Below, one piece after another: positions 8,654 through 16,749 of a DNA stretch of 64,000 nt. How positions within the stretch are numbered: the first letter of the stretch is position 1; every line of letters begins with the position of its first letter. The DNA is from Oleiagrimonas sp. C23AA (GTDB taxonomy: Bacteria; Pseudomonadota; Gammaproteobacteria; Xanthomonadales; Rhodanobacteraceae), in NCBI RefSeq assembly GCF_011759385.1, contig NZ_JAARLY010000002.1, positions 186,001-250,000 of the forward strand. The letters are read 5' to 3'. A program made the translations under genes and the position numbers. A model generated the notes under the pieces. The model was given only the letters and a program-made list of their open reading frames with translations, ran no database searches and was not told where the DNA came from.

Positions 8654-9340
8654 CTAGACGATACGCCCTTGCAGTGTGGCGATGCCTTCCAGTTCGGCGA
8701 CGAAGGTGTCGCCACGGTGCAAGGCGGCCACGCCGGCCGGGGTGCCGGTGAACAGCAGGTCGCCGGCTTTCAGTTCGAACAACCGGGACAGCTCGGCGAT
8801 CATCTCCGGCACGCTCCAGAGCATGGCGTCCAGGGTGCTGTGCTGGCGCTGCTGGCCGTTCACACTGAGGCTGAGCGTGGTCTGTGGCGAGGGCTTAGCC
8901 TGGCTCGCTGGCACCAGTGCCGATACCGGTGCCGAGGCATCGAAGGCCTTGGCCGTGTCCCAGGGCTGGCCCTTGTCCTTGGCACGCGACTGCAGGTCGC
9001 GCCGGGTCAGGTCCAGGCCAATGCCATAGCCATAGATCAGCGCCTCGGCCTGTTCCGGCGCGATATCGCGCCCGCCGCTGCCCAACGCCACCACCATTTC
9101 CACCTCGTGATGCAGATTCTCCGTAGCGGTGGCGTAGGGCACATCGGCGCCATCGGTGACGACGGCATCGGCTGGCTTGGTGAAGAAAATCGGCTGGCTG
9201 CGGTCGACCGCCATGCCCATCTCCTTGGCATGGTCGGCGTAGTTGCGGCCAATGCAGAAAATGCGGCGCACCGCGAAGCGCTGGTCACTGCCGGCCACCG
9301 GCACGCTGGGCGTCGGGGCAGGGGCAAACACGTAATCCAT
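8654..9340 (-). CDS. Fumarylacetoacetate hydrolase (FAH) family protein, fumarylpyruvate hydrolase-like
   Basis: The 228-residue protein begins MDYVFAPAPTPSVPVAG and has the FAH fold signature: IFCIGRNYADHAKEMG, FTKPADAVV, the metal-binding EVEMVV, GYGIGLDLTRRDLQ and the C-terminal FTGTPAGVAAL. It resembles fumarylpyruvate hydrolases and the FAHD1/YcgM group, enzymes that cleave or decarboxylate acylpyruvate-type substrates with Mg2+. The upstream frame runs open for about 1.4 kb only because it is antisense to the exporter genes; start 9340 is taken from homology to the conserved N-terminus (an alternative ATG is 10 codons upstream). No gentisate or tyrosine catabolic genes are adjacent, so the substrate is unknown. 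Confidence 0.9.
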   Translation of the reverse strand: MDYVFAPAPTPSVPVAGSDQRFAVRRIFCIGRNYADHAKEMGMAVDRSQPIFFTKPADAVVTDGADVPYATATENLHHEVEMVVALGSGGRDIAPEQAEALIYGYGIGLDLTRRDLQSRAKDKGQPWDTAKAFDASAPVSALVPASQAKPSPQTTLSLSVNGQQRQHSTLDAMLWSVPEMIAELSRLFELKAGDLLFTGTPAGVAALHRGDTFVAELEGIATLQGRIV

Positions 9341-9400
9341 GGCATCGGTTCCGGGTGGGGGAAGCGCCATTTTACGCCGTCGGCGCCGGCCGCCATGGGC

Positions 9401-9413
9401 CAGGTGACACCTG
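9401..9413. promoter_or_regulatory. 13-bp palindrome in the divergent promoter region
   Basis: CAGGTG-A-CACCTG is a perfect palindrome between the FAH gene (minus) and the exporter operon (plus). Its position in a 159-nt divergent region makes it a candidate operator for a dimeric repressor such as a TetR/AcrR or MarR protein. No cognate regulator gene is adjacent. Confidence 0.35.
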
Positions 9414-9499
9414 TCAGTGCAAACGCTTGATGTTTCGCGCTTATCCGCTTGGCGCGGCTGCCCGATGCTGGGCGCCGACGCATCAGGGGAGACGGCAAG

Positions 9500-10735
9500 G
9501 TGAGTGAAGGCGATCTGCTTGAGCAACTGAAGATCGATCGGGGACAGCGCGAGGACGGCAGCGGCCACGGCCGGCGTTGGCCGTGGCTGGCGGGCGTGGT
9601 GGTGCTGCTGGTGGCGCTGGGCGCGGGGTTCTGGTGGTGGCAGCAGCGTCCGGTACAGGTGAACGTGGTCTCCGCCGAACGACCGCAGTCCGGTGCCGCG
9701 GCGGCGGCCGTGCTGCAGGCCACCGGTTATGTGACCGCACGGCGCCAGGCCACGGTCTCGGCGCAGATCACCGGCACGCTGACCCAGGTACTGATCGAGG
9801 AAGGCGATCACGTCAGGAAAGGCCAGGTGCTGGCGCGGCTGGAGGACAAGGCGCAGCGCGCCGATCTGGACGCGGCCCAGGCCAGTGCGGCAGCCGCCCA
9901 CGCGCAGATTGGCCAGGACCGCGCACAACTGCGCCAGGCCGAACGCGACATGCGCCGGCAGGAAAGTCTGGTCAGGCGCGGGCTGGTCACCCGTCAGGCC
10001 GCCGAACAGGCGCAGACCCAGGTCGATGCGCTGCACGCGCAAGTCGATGCCGATCGCAAGCGCGCCGCCGCGGCCGATGCCCAGGTGGCCGTGGCCCGTG
10101 TGCAGTTTGGCTACACCGTGGTGCGCGCGCCCTTCGCTGGCGTGATCACCGCCAAGGCGGCGCAGGTCGGCGAGATTGTCTCGCCGCTGTCGGCCGGCGG
10201 CGGCTTCACCCGTACCGGCGTGGGCACCATCGTCGACATGGACTCGCTGGAGGTCGATGTCGACGTCAACGAGGCCTACATCGGCCGCGTCAAACCCGGC
10301 ATGCCGGCACAGGCGGTGCTCGATGCCTATCCGGACTGGAGCATTCCGGCCCACGTGATCGCCATCGTGCCGGCCGCCGACCGCGGCAAGGCCACGGTGC
10401 CGGTGCGCGTGGCGCTGGATGCCCACGACGAACGCATCGTGCCGGACATGGGGGTGCGTGTCAGCTTCCTGGAGAAGCGCCAGGCGCCCGGCCGCCAGGC
10501 GCCGGATGGGGTGCTGATTCCGGCCTCGGCCATCGTCCGTCGTGGTGGCCACGAAACGGTGTTTGTGGCCGATGGCGACACCGCACGTGCGCATGCGGTG
10601 TCGCCGGCCAAGGGCAGTTACGGCGATCTGAAGCGCATTCCCGCGGGCCTCAATCCCGGCACCCGCGTGATCGACCATCCGCCGGCCGGACTGCAAGACG
10701 GCGACCGCATCCGCATTGCCAAACCCGCTTCCTGA
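9500..10735 (+). CDS. Periplasmic adaptor (HlyD/MacA-type membrane fusion protein)
   Basis: The 411-residue protein has an N-terminal membrane anchor (WPWLAGVVVLLVALGAGFWW) after a short cytoplasmic segment. A lipoyl/biotin half-motif follows (ATGYVTARRQATVSAQITGT), then an alpha-helical coiled hairpin rich in Ala/Gln/Arg (about 115-215), the second lipoyl half (VVRAPFAGVI) and a beta-barrel domain. This is the architecture of MacA/HlyD adaptors that link an inner-membrane ABC pump to an outer-membrane channel. The GTG start at 9500 is preferred over an upstream in-frame start because AGGGGA lies about 10 nt before it. It heads an operon with an ATPase and two FtsX-type permeases. Substrate is unknown; no TolC-like gene is present in the window. 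Confidence 0.9.
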   Translation: MSEGDLLEQLKIDRGQREDGSGHGRRWPWLAGVVVLLVALGAGFWWWQQRPVQVNVVSAERPQSGAAAAAVLQATGYVTARRQATVSAQITGTLTQVLIEEGDHVRKGQVLARLEDKAQRADLDAAQASAAAAHAQIGQDRAQLRQAERDMRRQESLVRRGLVTRQAAEQAQTQVDALHAQVDADRKRAAAADAQVAVARVQFGYTVVRAPFAGVITAKAAQVGEIVSPLSAGGGFTRTGVGTIVDMDSLEVDVDVNEAYIGRVKPGMPAQAVLDAYPDWSIPAHVIAIVPAADRGKATVPVRVALDAHDERIVPDMGVRVSFLEKRQAPGRQAPDGVLIPASAIVRRGGHETVFVADGDTARAHAVSPAKGSYGDLKRIPAGLNPGTRVIDHPPAGLQDGDRIRIAKPAS

Positions 10736-10773
10736 CACGCCGCGCGGCGGCTTTCTTAAGACGAGGACATGCC

Positions 10774-11460
10774 ATGGGCACGCTGATCGACATCAAGGGG
10801 CTGAGCAAGGTCTACGAACGTGGCAAGCAGAAGGTCGAGGTGTTGCATCACATCGACCTTGAGATTGCCGAAGGTGACTTCCTGGCGCTGATGGGTCCGT
10901 CGGGTTCGGGCAAAACCACGCTGTTGAACCTCATCGGCGGGCTGGATTCGCCCAGTGGCGGCAGCATCAGCGTGGGCGGTCAGCAGATCGGCCGCCTGGG
11001 CGGCAGCGCGCTGGCCAAATGGCGCGCGGCCAACGTCGGCTTCATTTTCCAGTTCTACAATCTGATGCCGATGCTCTCGGCGCAGAAGAACGTGGAGCTG
11101 CCGCTGCTGCTGACCAAGTTGTCGGCCGCCCAGCGCAAACGCAATGCGGCGATCGCCTTGAAGCTGGTGGGTCTGGAGGAGCGCGCCTCGCACCGGCCTG
11201 CCGAACTGTCCGGTGGTCAGCAGCAACGCGTGGCGATTGCCCGCGCCATCGTCTCGGACCCGACGCTGCTGGTCTGCGACGAGCCGACCGGCGACCTGGA
11301 TCGCCAGTCGGCCGAGGATGTGCTCTTGCTGCTGCAGCGACTCAATCGCGAGCACGGCAAGACCATTGTCATGGTCACCCACGATCCCAAGGCGGCCGAG
11401 TACGCCTCGCACACGCTGCACCTGGACAAGGGCTCGCTGGTGGAGCAGGTGACGGCATGA
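10774..11460 (+). CDS. ABC transporter ATP-binding protein (MacB/LolD type)
   Basis: The 228-residue nucleotide-binding subunit has Walker [11 protein letters not shown]-loop [10 protein letters not shown], signature LSGGQQQR, Walker [11 protein letters not shown] and switch His in MVTHDP. Its size and the [20 protein letters not shown] start place it in the MacB/LolD/FtsE class, which drives mechanotransmission through FtsX-type permeases rather than classical import. ATG 10774 is chosen (GAGG about 7 nt upstream); the open frame upstream is antisense noise inside the adaptor gene. It is followed 64 nt later by the first permease. Confidence 0.95.
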   Translation: MGTLIDIKGLSKVYERGKQKVEVLHHIDLEIAEGDFLALMGPSGSGKTTLLNLIGGLDSPSGGSISVGGQQIGRLGGSALAKWRAANVGFIFQFYNLMPMLSAQKNVELPLLLTKLSAAQRKRNAAIALKLVGLEERASHRPAELSGGQQQRVAIARAIVSDPTLLVCDEPTGDLDRQSAEDVLLLLQRLNREHGKTIVMVTHDPKAAEYASHTLHLDKGSLVEQVTA

Positions 11461-11524
11461 ACAGGCCAGCACGTTCATTCACGCCAAGGCGGCGCGGCGC
11501 CGCCCGGCGAGGGAGGGCAGCATC

Positions 11525-12688
11525 GTGAAATATCTTCATCTGATCTGGGCGGGCCTGTTCCGCCGCAAGTCGCGCACCTTGCTGACGCTGGTCTCGATCG
11601 TGGCCGCCTTCGTGCTGTTCGGCCTGCTCGATTCGGTCAGCATCGCCTTCAGCGCCGGCAACAGCGTGGAGGGTGCCGGGCGCCTGATCGTGACCTCGCG
11701 CATGTCCATGCAGCAGGCGTTGCCCGAATCACTGGGCGCGCGCATCAAGGCCGTGCCGGGGGTGACGGACGTGGCCTCGGCCAACTGGTTCGGCGGTGTC
11801 TATCAGGACGCCAGGAACCAGGTGATCTCGTTCGCCGTCAGCCCCAGCTACATCGATCTGTATCCGGAGCTGACCCTGCCGGCCGATCAGCGCAAGGCGT
11901 GGATGGCCACCCGCACAGGCGCCATCGTGGGCGCGGCGCTGGCGAAAAAGTTCGGCTGGAAGGTGGGCGACAAGATTCCGCTGCAATCGACCATTTTCCC
12001 CTCCAAGGCCAGCGGCGGGCAGACCTGGACTTTCGACATTGCCGGCATCTTTCACGCCAAGGATCCCAAGGCCGCCGGCCGCGAACAGATGCTGATGTTC
12101 CACTGGAAGTATTTCGACGAGAACAACGCCTTCGGCTCGGGCACGGTGCACTGGTATGTGGTGAAAGTCGCCGATCCGGCTCACGCCGACGCAGTGGCCA
12201 ACGCCATCGACACGCTCTCGGCCAATTCCGACCACGAAACCAAGACCCAGACCGAGCAGGCTTTCCAGGCCTCGTTTATCAAGCAGATGGCCAACGTCGG
12301 GCTGATCGTGGCCTCGATCATGGGGGCGGTGTTCTTCACCCTGCTGCTGCTCACTGGCAACACCATGATGCAGGCGGTGCGCGAGCGCACCTCGGAGCTG
12401 GCGGTGTTCAAGACCATCGGTTTTTCCAGCCGCTCGGTGCTGTGGATGGTGCTGGCCGAAAGCGTGCTGCTGCTGGTGCTGGGCGGTTCGATCGGCCTGG
12501 GCGTCGTGGCGCTGGTCATTCCCGGCATGGCGGCCGCCAGCGGCGGCATGCTGCCGATCCATGGTCTTGACCCGCGCACCTGGGGGCTGGGTGTGGCGCT
12601 GATGCTGATCATCGGCGTGGTGGTCGGCCTGCTGCCGGCGTTGCGCGCGATGCGCCTGAACATCGTCGATGCGTTGAGCGGACGTTGA
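11525..12688 (+). CDS. FtsX/MacB-type ABC permease
   Basis: The 387-residue permease has one N-terminal TM helix (TLLTLVSIVAAFVLFGLLD), a large periplasmic MacB_PCD-like domain (about 45-250) and a C-terminal FtsX domain with three TM helices (from VGLIVASIMGAVFFTLLLLT to the final LMLIIGVVVGLLPALRAM). It ends in the family-typical basic NIVDALSGR. It follows the ATPase and precedes a second, diverged permease by 12 nt, so the pump is probably a heterodimer. GAGGGAGG lies 5-12 nt upstream of the ATG. Exported substrate is unknown. Confidence 0.92.
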   Translation: MKYLHLIWAGLFRRKSRTLLTLVSIVAAFVLFGLLDSVSIAFSAGNSVEGAGRLIVTSRMSMQQALPESLGARIKAVPGVTDVASANWFGGVYQDARNQVISFAVSPSYIDLYPELTLPADQRKAWMATRTGAIVGAALAKKFGWKVGDKIPLQSTIFPSKASGGQTWTFDIAGIFHAKDPKAAGREQMLMFHWKYFDENNAFGSGTVHWYVVKVADPAHADAVANAIDTLSANSDHETKTQTEQAFQASFIKQMANVGLIVASIMGAVFFTLLLLTGNTMMQAVRERTSELAVFKTIGFSSRSVLWMVLAESVLLLVLGGSIGLGVVALVIPGMAAASGGMLPIHGLDPRTWGLGVALMLIIGVVVGLLPALRAMRLNIVDALSGR

Positions 12689-12700
12689 GGAGCCAAACTC

Positions 12701-14008
12701 ATGAAGCGATTTCTTTTCAATCTCATGCTGGTCGTGCTGATCGCCGTGGTGCTGGCGGTGTGGGTCATGCTGCCGTGGATGGGGGTGCTGGCGGCCGCGG
12801 TGCTGCTGGCGCTGTGGCTGGGCCTGACACGCAACGGGCGCCAGACCGTGTCGGTCACCTCGGTGGGCCTGCGCACACTGGGCCAGCGGCTGGGTTCGGT
12901 CTCGGTGATCGTGATCGGTATTGCCGGCGTGGTCGGTGTGCTGGTGGCACTGCTGGCGATGGGGTCGGGACTGAGCGCGACCTTGCAGGGCGGTGGTCGT
13001 GATGACACCGCCATCGTGTTGCGCGGCGGCTCGACGTCCGAGGCGCAGTCGGTGCTGGTGCGCAGCGATGTCGATGCCATTACCCAGGAGCCCGGCGTGC
13101 AGCAAGATGCCAAAGGCAAACCGCTGGCATCGGCCGAGCTGGTGGTGGCCGCCAACGTGCGCAAGAAGGGCTCCGATGACGATGCCAACGCGCAGCTGCG
13201 CGGTATCGATCCGATGGCCTGGGCACTGCGGCCGGATCTCAAGATCATTCGCGGACGCAAGTTCCATACCGGCATGCGCGAGCTGGTGGTGGGCGAGGGC
13301 GCGGCGCGCGAGTTCGCGCACATGGATGTCGGCGATACGGTCAAGCTGGGGCGCGAGGACTGGAAGGTGGTCGGCGTGTTCGCCTCGCACGACGCCTACG
13401 ATTCGGAACTGTGGGCCGATCGCGCCGCGGTGTCCGATGCCTTTCGCCGCGGCAACAGCGCCGAGTCGGTGCTGGTGCGGCTGACCTCGCCGGCGGCCTT
13501 CGACCGCTTCAAGGCGGCGTTGGCCTCCGATCCCAAGCTGAAGGTGGAGGCGCAGACCACCCGCGATTACTTTGCCAAGCAGTCCGAGCAACTGACCCGG
13601 GTGATCCGCGTGGTCGGCATCACGGTGGGTGTGATCATGGCCATCGGCGCCGTGTTCGGCGCGCTCAACTGCATGTTCGCGGCGGTCGCTTCCCGGGCCC
13701 GCGAAATCGCCACACTGCGCGCGATCGGCTTTCGCGGCACGCCCGTGGTTACTTCCGTGATGCTCGAGACCATGCTGCTGGCGCTGGCCGGCGGCGTGCT
13801 GGGAGCGGCGGTGGTGTGGCTGTTGTTCAACGGTTACACCGCCTCCACGCTGAGCGGCTTCAACCAGGTGGTGTTCCGCTTCCGGGTCGACCCGGCGCTG
13901 ATCTGGACCGGCCTCAAATGGGCCTTGGCCATCGGCTTCGTCGGCGGGCTGTTTCCCGCGGTGCGGGCGGCCCGCTTGCCGGTAAGCACGGCGCTGCGCG
14001 AGCTGTAG
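12701..14008 (+). CDS. FtsX/MacB-type ABC permease (partner)
   Basis: The 435-residue permease has two hydrophobic segments at the N-terminus (LVVLIAVVLAVWVMLPWMGV and VSVIVIGIAGVVGVLVALLA), a periplasmic domain and a C-terminal three-helix FtsX domain (IRVVGITVGVIMAIGAVFGA; ETMLLALAGGVLGAAVVWLL; the last ending LFPAVRAARLPV). It resembles the upstream permease in layout but carries an extra N-terminal hydrophobic stretch. It is the last gene of the four-gene exporter operon and is followed by a strong bidirectional terminator. GAGG is upstream of the ATG. Confidence 0.92.
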   Translation: MKRFLFNLMLVVLIAVVLAVWVMLPWMGVLAAAVLLALWLGLTRNGRQTVSVTSVGLRTLGQRLGSVSVIVIGIAGVVGVLVALLAMGSGLSATLQGGGRDDTAIVLRGGSTSEAQSVLVRSDVDAITQEPGVQQDAKGKPLASAELVVAANVRKKGSDDDANAQLRGIDPMAWALRPDLKIIRGRKFHTGMRELVVGEGAAREFAHMDVGDTVKLGREDWKVVGVFASHDAYDSELWADRAAVSDAFRRGNSAESVLVRLTSPAAFDRFKAALASDPKLKVEAQTTRDYFAKQSEQLTRVIRVVGITVGVIMAIGAVFGALNCMFAAVASRAREIATLRAIGFRGTPVVTSVMLETMLLALAGGVLGAAVVWLLFNGYTASTLSGFNQVVFRFRVDPALIWTGLKWALAIGFVGGLFPAVRAARLPVSTALREL

Positions 14009-14035
14009 GCGTGCGGTGTTGAGCCTGACTCATGA

Positions 14036-14070
14036 GACAAAGGCGGCGGCATGACCCGCCGCCTTTGTCA
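14036..14070. terminator. Bidirectional intrinsic terminator
   Basis: ACAAAGGCGGCGG (14037-14049) pairs perfectly with CCGCCGCCTTTGT (14056-14068) around a 6-nt loop. It lies between the convergent exporter operon and the EamA gene and can serve both strands. Confidence 0.8.
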
Positions 14071-15030
14071 TTACCGTGCTTTCTGGCGCGCGAAGATGAC
14101 CGTTACCACGCCAATCAGGATGATGCCCATGCCGGCCAGATCCACGGGGCCGACGTGTTCGCCGGCCAGCAGCACGCCAAACAGCACGGCCACCGGCGGG
14201 TTGACGTAGGCGTAGCTGGTGGCCAGCGCCGGGCGTACGGATTTGAGCACATACAGATACGCGCTGAAGGCGATCAGCGAGCCGAAGATAATCAGGTAGA
14301 TCAGCGCCGCGGTGGCATGCGCGCTGGGATGGGCCGGCAGGTGCTCGCCGCTCAGCCAGGCGGTCAGGGCCAGGGCCAGGCTGGCGCTCAGCATCTGCGC
14401 GGCGGTGTTCATGGGGCCCTTGGGCATGTCCTGGCGCCGGCTCCAGACCGATCCGAAGGCCCACAGCGCCGCTGCCAGCAGCAGCGCCAGGGCGCCGAGG
14501 CGCGAGCCGGAAAGTCCGGCACCCAGATTCAACACCACCACGCCGACAAAGCCGATGACCAGCCCGAGGCCTTCACGCCAGTGTGGCCATTCGCCGTAAA
14601 AGCCGGCAAAAACAGCCGCGAACAGCGGCATGCTGGCGACGGCCACGGCGGCAATGCCGGAATTGACGGTCTGTTCGGCAAAGCACACCAGTCCGTTGCC
14701 GCCGAGCAGAAGCAGCGTGCCGGTGATGGCCGCGTTGCGCCACTGGCGCCGGCTGGGCGCGGGCACACCGCGCAGGCGCAGCGCGAGGAACAGCACGAGG
14801 CCGGCGATGGCAAATCGGATCGCGGCCAGCGCGAACGGCGGATAGCTTTCCAGCGCGAAACGGATACCCAGGTAGGTCGAGCCCCAGACCACGTACAGCG
14901 TGCCCAGCGCCAGTGGTACCAGCCAGCGTTCACGCGAGGTTTCGACGCTGTCGCCGGTGCACGAAACCGCCGGGCGCGGCATGGCGGCGCCGACGGGAGG
15001 CGGAGTGGGCGAGACTTCCTGGTGACTCAT
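14071..15030 (-). CDS. EamA/DMT-family exporter, YedA-like
   Basis: The protein has ten predicted TM helices in two EamA repeats. Motifs include YVVWGSTYLGIRFALESYPP near the N-terminus and GGNGLVCFAEQTVNSGIAAV, both strongly reminiscent of the YedA branch of drug/metabolite exporters. The C-terminal repeat contains SYAYVNPPVAVLFGVLLAGE, the usual second-half signature. ATG 15030 gives 319 residues; an in-frame ATG 11 codons upstream (15063) is possible, and neither has a clear Shine-Dalgarno. It most likely exports small metabolites or amino acids from the cytoplasm. The gene stands alone, convergent with the exporter operon and downstream of the Ada-like gene on the same strand. Confidence 0.9.
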   Translation of the reverse strand: MSHQEVSPTPPPVGAAMPRPAVSCTGDSVETSRERWLVPLALGTLYVVWGSTYLGIRFALESYPPFALAAIRFAIAGLVLFLALRLRGVPAPSRRQWRNAAITGTLLLLGGNGLVCFAEQTVNSGIAAVAVASMPLFAAVFAGFYGEWPHWREGLGLVIGFVGVVVLNLGAGLSGSRLGALALLLAAALWAFGSVWSRRQDMPKGPMNTAAQMLSASLALALTAWLSGEHLPAHPSAHATAALIYLIIFGSLIAFSAYLYVLKSVRPALATSYAYVNPPVAVLFGVLLAGEHVGPVDLAGMGIILIGVVTVIFARQKAR

Positions 15031-15100
15031 GGCTCGATGCTCAGCGGGCACGGTGGCGCGCATGGTAGCCGCAGCGGCGGATGCGCGTGATGGCCATCGG

Positions 15101-15973
15101 TCATGTGCCGGCGTGTTCGTGGTCGAGCACGCGTTGCTTGCGTTCCAGGCCCCAGCGATAACCGCCCAGGCTGCCGTCTTCGCGTATCACGCGGTGGCAG
15201 GGCACAATCAGTGCCAGGCGGTTGCTGGCGCAGGCGCGGGCCACCGCGCGCGCGGCGCGGCGCGGTTCGCCAATCACCTGGGCCAGTTCGCCGTAGCTGA
15301 CGGTGCGGCCGGGAGGCAGGCGCGTCAGGGCTTGCCACACGCGCCACTGAAAGGCAGTGGCGGCGACATCCAGCGGCGGCAAGGTGTCGGGCGCAGCGTC
15401 GGCCCAGCCCATGTCGTGTCCGACGCGGGCGATGACCGCATCCAGCCACTCGTCGCGCCCGGCGTCGACACGCTGATGGCGGGCCTGCGGAAATTCTTCG
15501 CGCAGCCGCTCGGCGAGGGTCGGCGCATCGTCACCCAGCATCACCGCGCAGATGCCGCGGGCCGTGGCCGCCACCAGCAGTTCACCCAGTGGCGTGGCGA
15601 CCGTGGTGTGACGGATATCGATACCGGCCCCACCACGGCGGTAGCGCTCGGGCGTCATGCCGAGCAGGCGGTCGGTCTGTTCGTAGACGCGACTGCCCGA
15701 GCCGAAACCGGCGGCATAAACGGCCTCGGTCACCGGGGTCCCCTCGCGCAGTTCGGCCTTGAGCACCGCAAAGCGCCGCGCACGCACGTATTCTGCCGGG
15801 CTGACGCCAAAGCGCTGGCGAAAACGGCGCTGCAGGTGCGAAGGGCTTAGACCGACCGCGCGGGCCAGTTCGGCCAGCCCCGGCGCTTGCGCATGCGTAT
15901 CGAGCAGGCTCAGCGCGCGATCAAGCGCATCGGCGCACGTATTCGGGTGAGGTGTGACGGTTCGCGGTGCCAT
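15101..15973 (-). CDS. AraC-type HTH fused to O6-alkylguanine-DNA alkyltransferase (Ada-like)
   Basis: The 290-residue protein has an AraC-type DNA-binding domain at about 25-105 (LAELARAVGLSPSHLQRRF and YVRARRFAVLKAEL) followed by an alkyltransferase domain with the active-site motif IVPCHRVIREDGSLGGYRWG, whose Cys accepts the alkyl group from O6-methylguanine. The N-terminal zinc-Cys domain that senses methyl phosphotriesters in E. coli Ada is missing, so methylation-triggered activation in the classical way is not possible. Start 15973 is chosen because the residues upstream do not resemble the family and would overlap the next gene. It likely repairs alkylated DNA and may regulate its own or nearby promoters. 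Confidence 0.92.
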   Translation of the reverse strand: MAPRTVTPHPNTCADALDRALSLLDTHAQAPGLAELARAVGLSPSHLQRRFRQRFGVSPAEYVRARRFAVLKAELREGTPVTEAVYAAGFGSGSRVYEQTDRLLGMTPERYRRGGAGIDIRHTTVATPLGELLVAATARGICAVMLGDDAPTLAERLREEFPQARHQRVDAGRDEWLDAVIARVGHDMGWADAAPDTLPPLDVAATAFQWRVWQALTRLPPGRTVSYGELAQVIGEPRRAARAVARACASNRLALIVPCHRVIREDGSLGGYRWGLERKQRVLDHEHAGT

Positions 15974-16025
15974 GCAGGCAAGTATCGCCACCGCGTCCGC
16001 CGTCTGCCATCCGCTTCTTGCGCGG

Positions 16026-16322
16026 TCAGTGGTGCGTGTGCGCGTGACGCGATTCGCGGATGACCACGTATTCGCCTTCCAGCACCTGACCGGCATCGGC
16101 CTGGCGGCTGCCCGGCTTGGCACCGCGCGGGCGATGGCGCTGGACACGGGCAATTTTCCACTGGCGCACCAGCAGCATGACGGCACCGACGCTGACCAGT
16201 ACAGCCAGCGCGATCAGGCCAAACACCATGAACACGCCCAGCACGGCCAGGCCGAGGGCGGCCATCAGAATGCGCGCCAGCGGATGGCGCGGACGACGCA
16301 CGGGGGGCAGCACGAAGCGCAT
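16026..16322 (-). CDS. Small conserved-type membrane protein of unknown function
   Basis: The 98-residue protein has a basic, Pro-rich N-terminus (MRFVLPPVRRPRHPLARI), two closely packed hydrophobic stretches (about 18-55, MAALGLAVLGVFMVFGLIAL), then a polar tail ending in EYVVIRESRHAHTHH. The tail is His-rich and could bind metal. I do not recognise a named family. It is 52 nt upstream of the Ada-like gene on the same strand and divergent from the Rieske gene. Coding is supported by typical codon bias and the membrane pattern. Confidence 0.7.
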   Translation of the reverse strand: MRFVLPPVRRPRHPLARILMAALGLAVLGVFMVFGLIALAVLVSVGAVMLLVRQWKIARVQRHRPRGAKPGSRQADAGQVLEGEYVVIRESRHAHTHH

Positions 16323-16389
16323 GACGGAACTCTAGAAGCTACAATCGAGCCCCTAAGATGAGGTCAATCACGGTTTGAGACAAGTGCCG

Positions 16390-16734
16390 ATGGATATGCA
16401 AGCCCCCGCCGCACAATCACTTTGCCGCCTGGACGAGCTCCAGGACGGTGTCGCTCTAGGCGTTGAGACGCGCATCGACGGCGAGGATGCCTCGTTGATC
16501 GTGCTGCGCGAAGGTGAAGCGGTGGCCGCCTATCACAACGTCTGCCCGCACGCCGGGCGTCGCCTGGACTGGGCGCCGGGCAAGTTTCTGCTCAAGGATG
16601 GTGTGCTGGTCTGCGCCGCCCATGGTGCGGCGTTCGCGGCGGCAAGCGGCCTTTGTACCGATGGCCCGTGCAAGGGCGAGCACCTGGTAACGGTGGCGGT
16701 AAAGGTGGATGGCGAGGACGTGGTGCTGGCCTGA
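16390..16734 (+). CDS. Rieske [2Fe-2S] domain protein
   Basis: The 114-residue protein is a single Rieske domain. The two cluster-binding motifs are CPHAGRRLDW (C-x-H) and CAAHGAAF (C-x-x-H), separated by about 16 residues, as in small bacterial Rieske ferredoxins. The first box lacks the disulphide Cys seen in cytochrome bc1 Rieske proteins, which fits the soluble ferredoxin-like class. ATG 16390 is preferred over an in-frame TTG five codons upstream because GAGACAAG precedes it. It is a cytoplasmic electron carrier or oxygenase-associated ferredoxin; no partner oxygenase is adjacent. Confidence 0.9.
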   Translation: MDMQAPAAQSLCRLDELQDGVALGVETRIDGEDASLIVLREGEAVAAYHNVCPHAGRRLDWAPGKFLLKDGVLVCAAHGAAFAAASGLCTDGPCKGEHLVTVAVKVDGEDVVLA

Positions 16735-16749
16735 CCTGAAGCGCCCGCC

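Noticed and set aside
11729-13591. 620-codon minus-strand frame opposite the exporter permeases
   Set aside because: Low-complexity His/Gln/Arg content, no domain, and fully overlapped by two well-supported permease genes.
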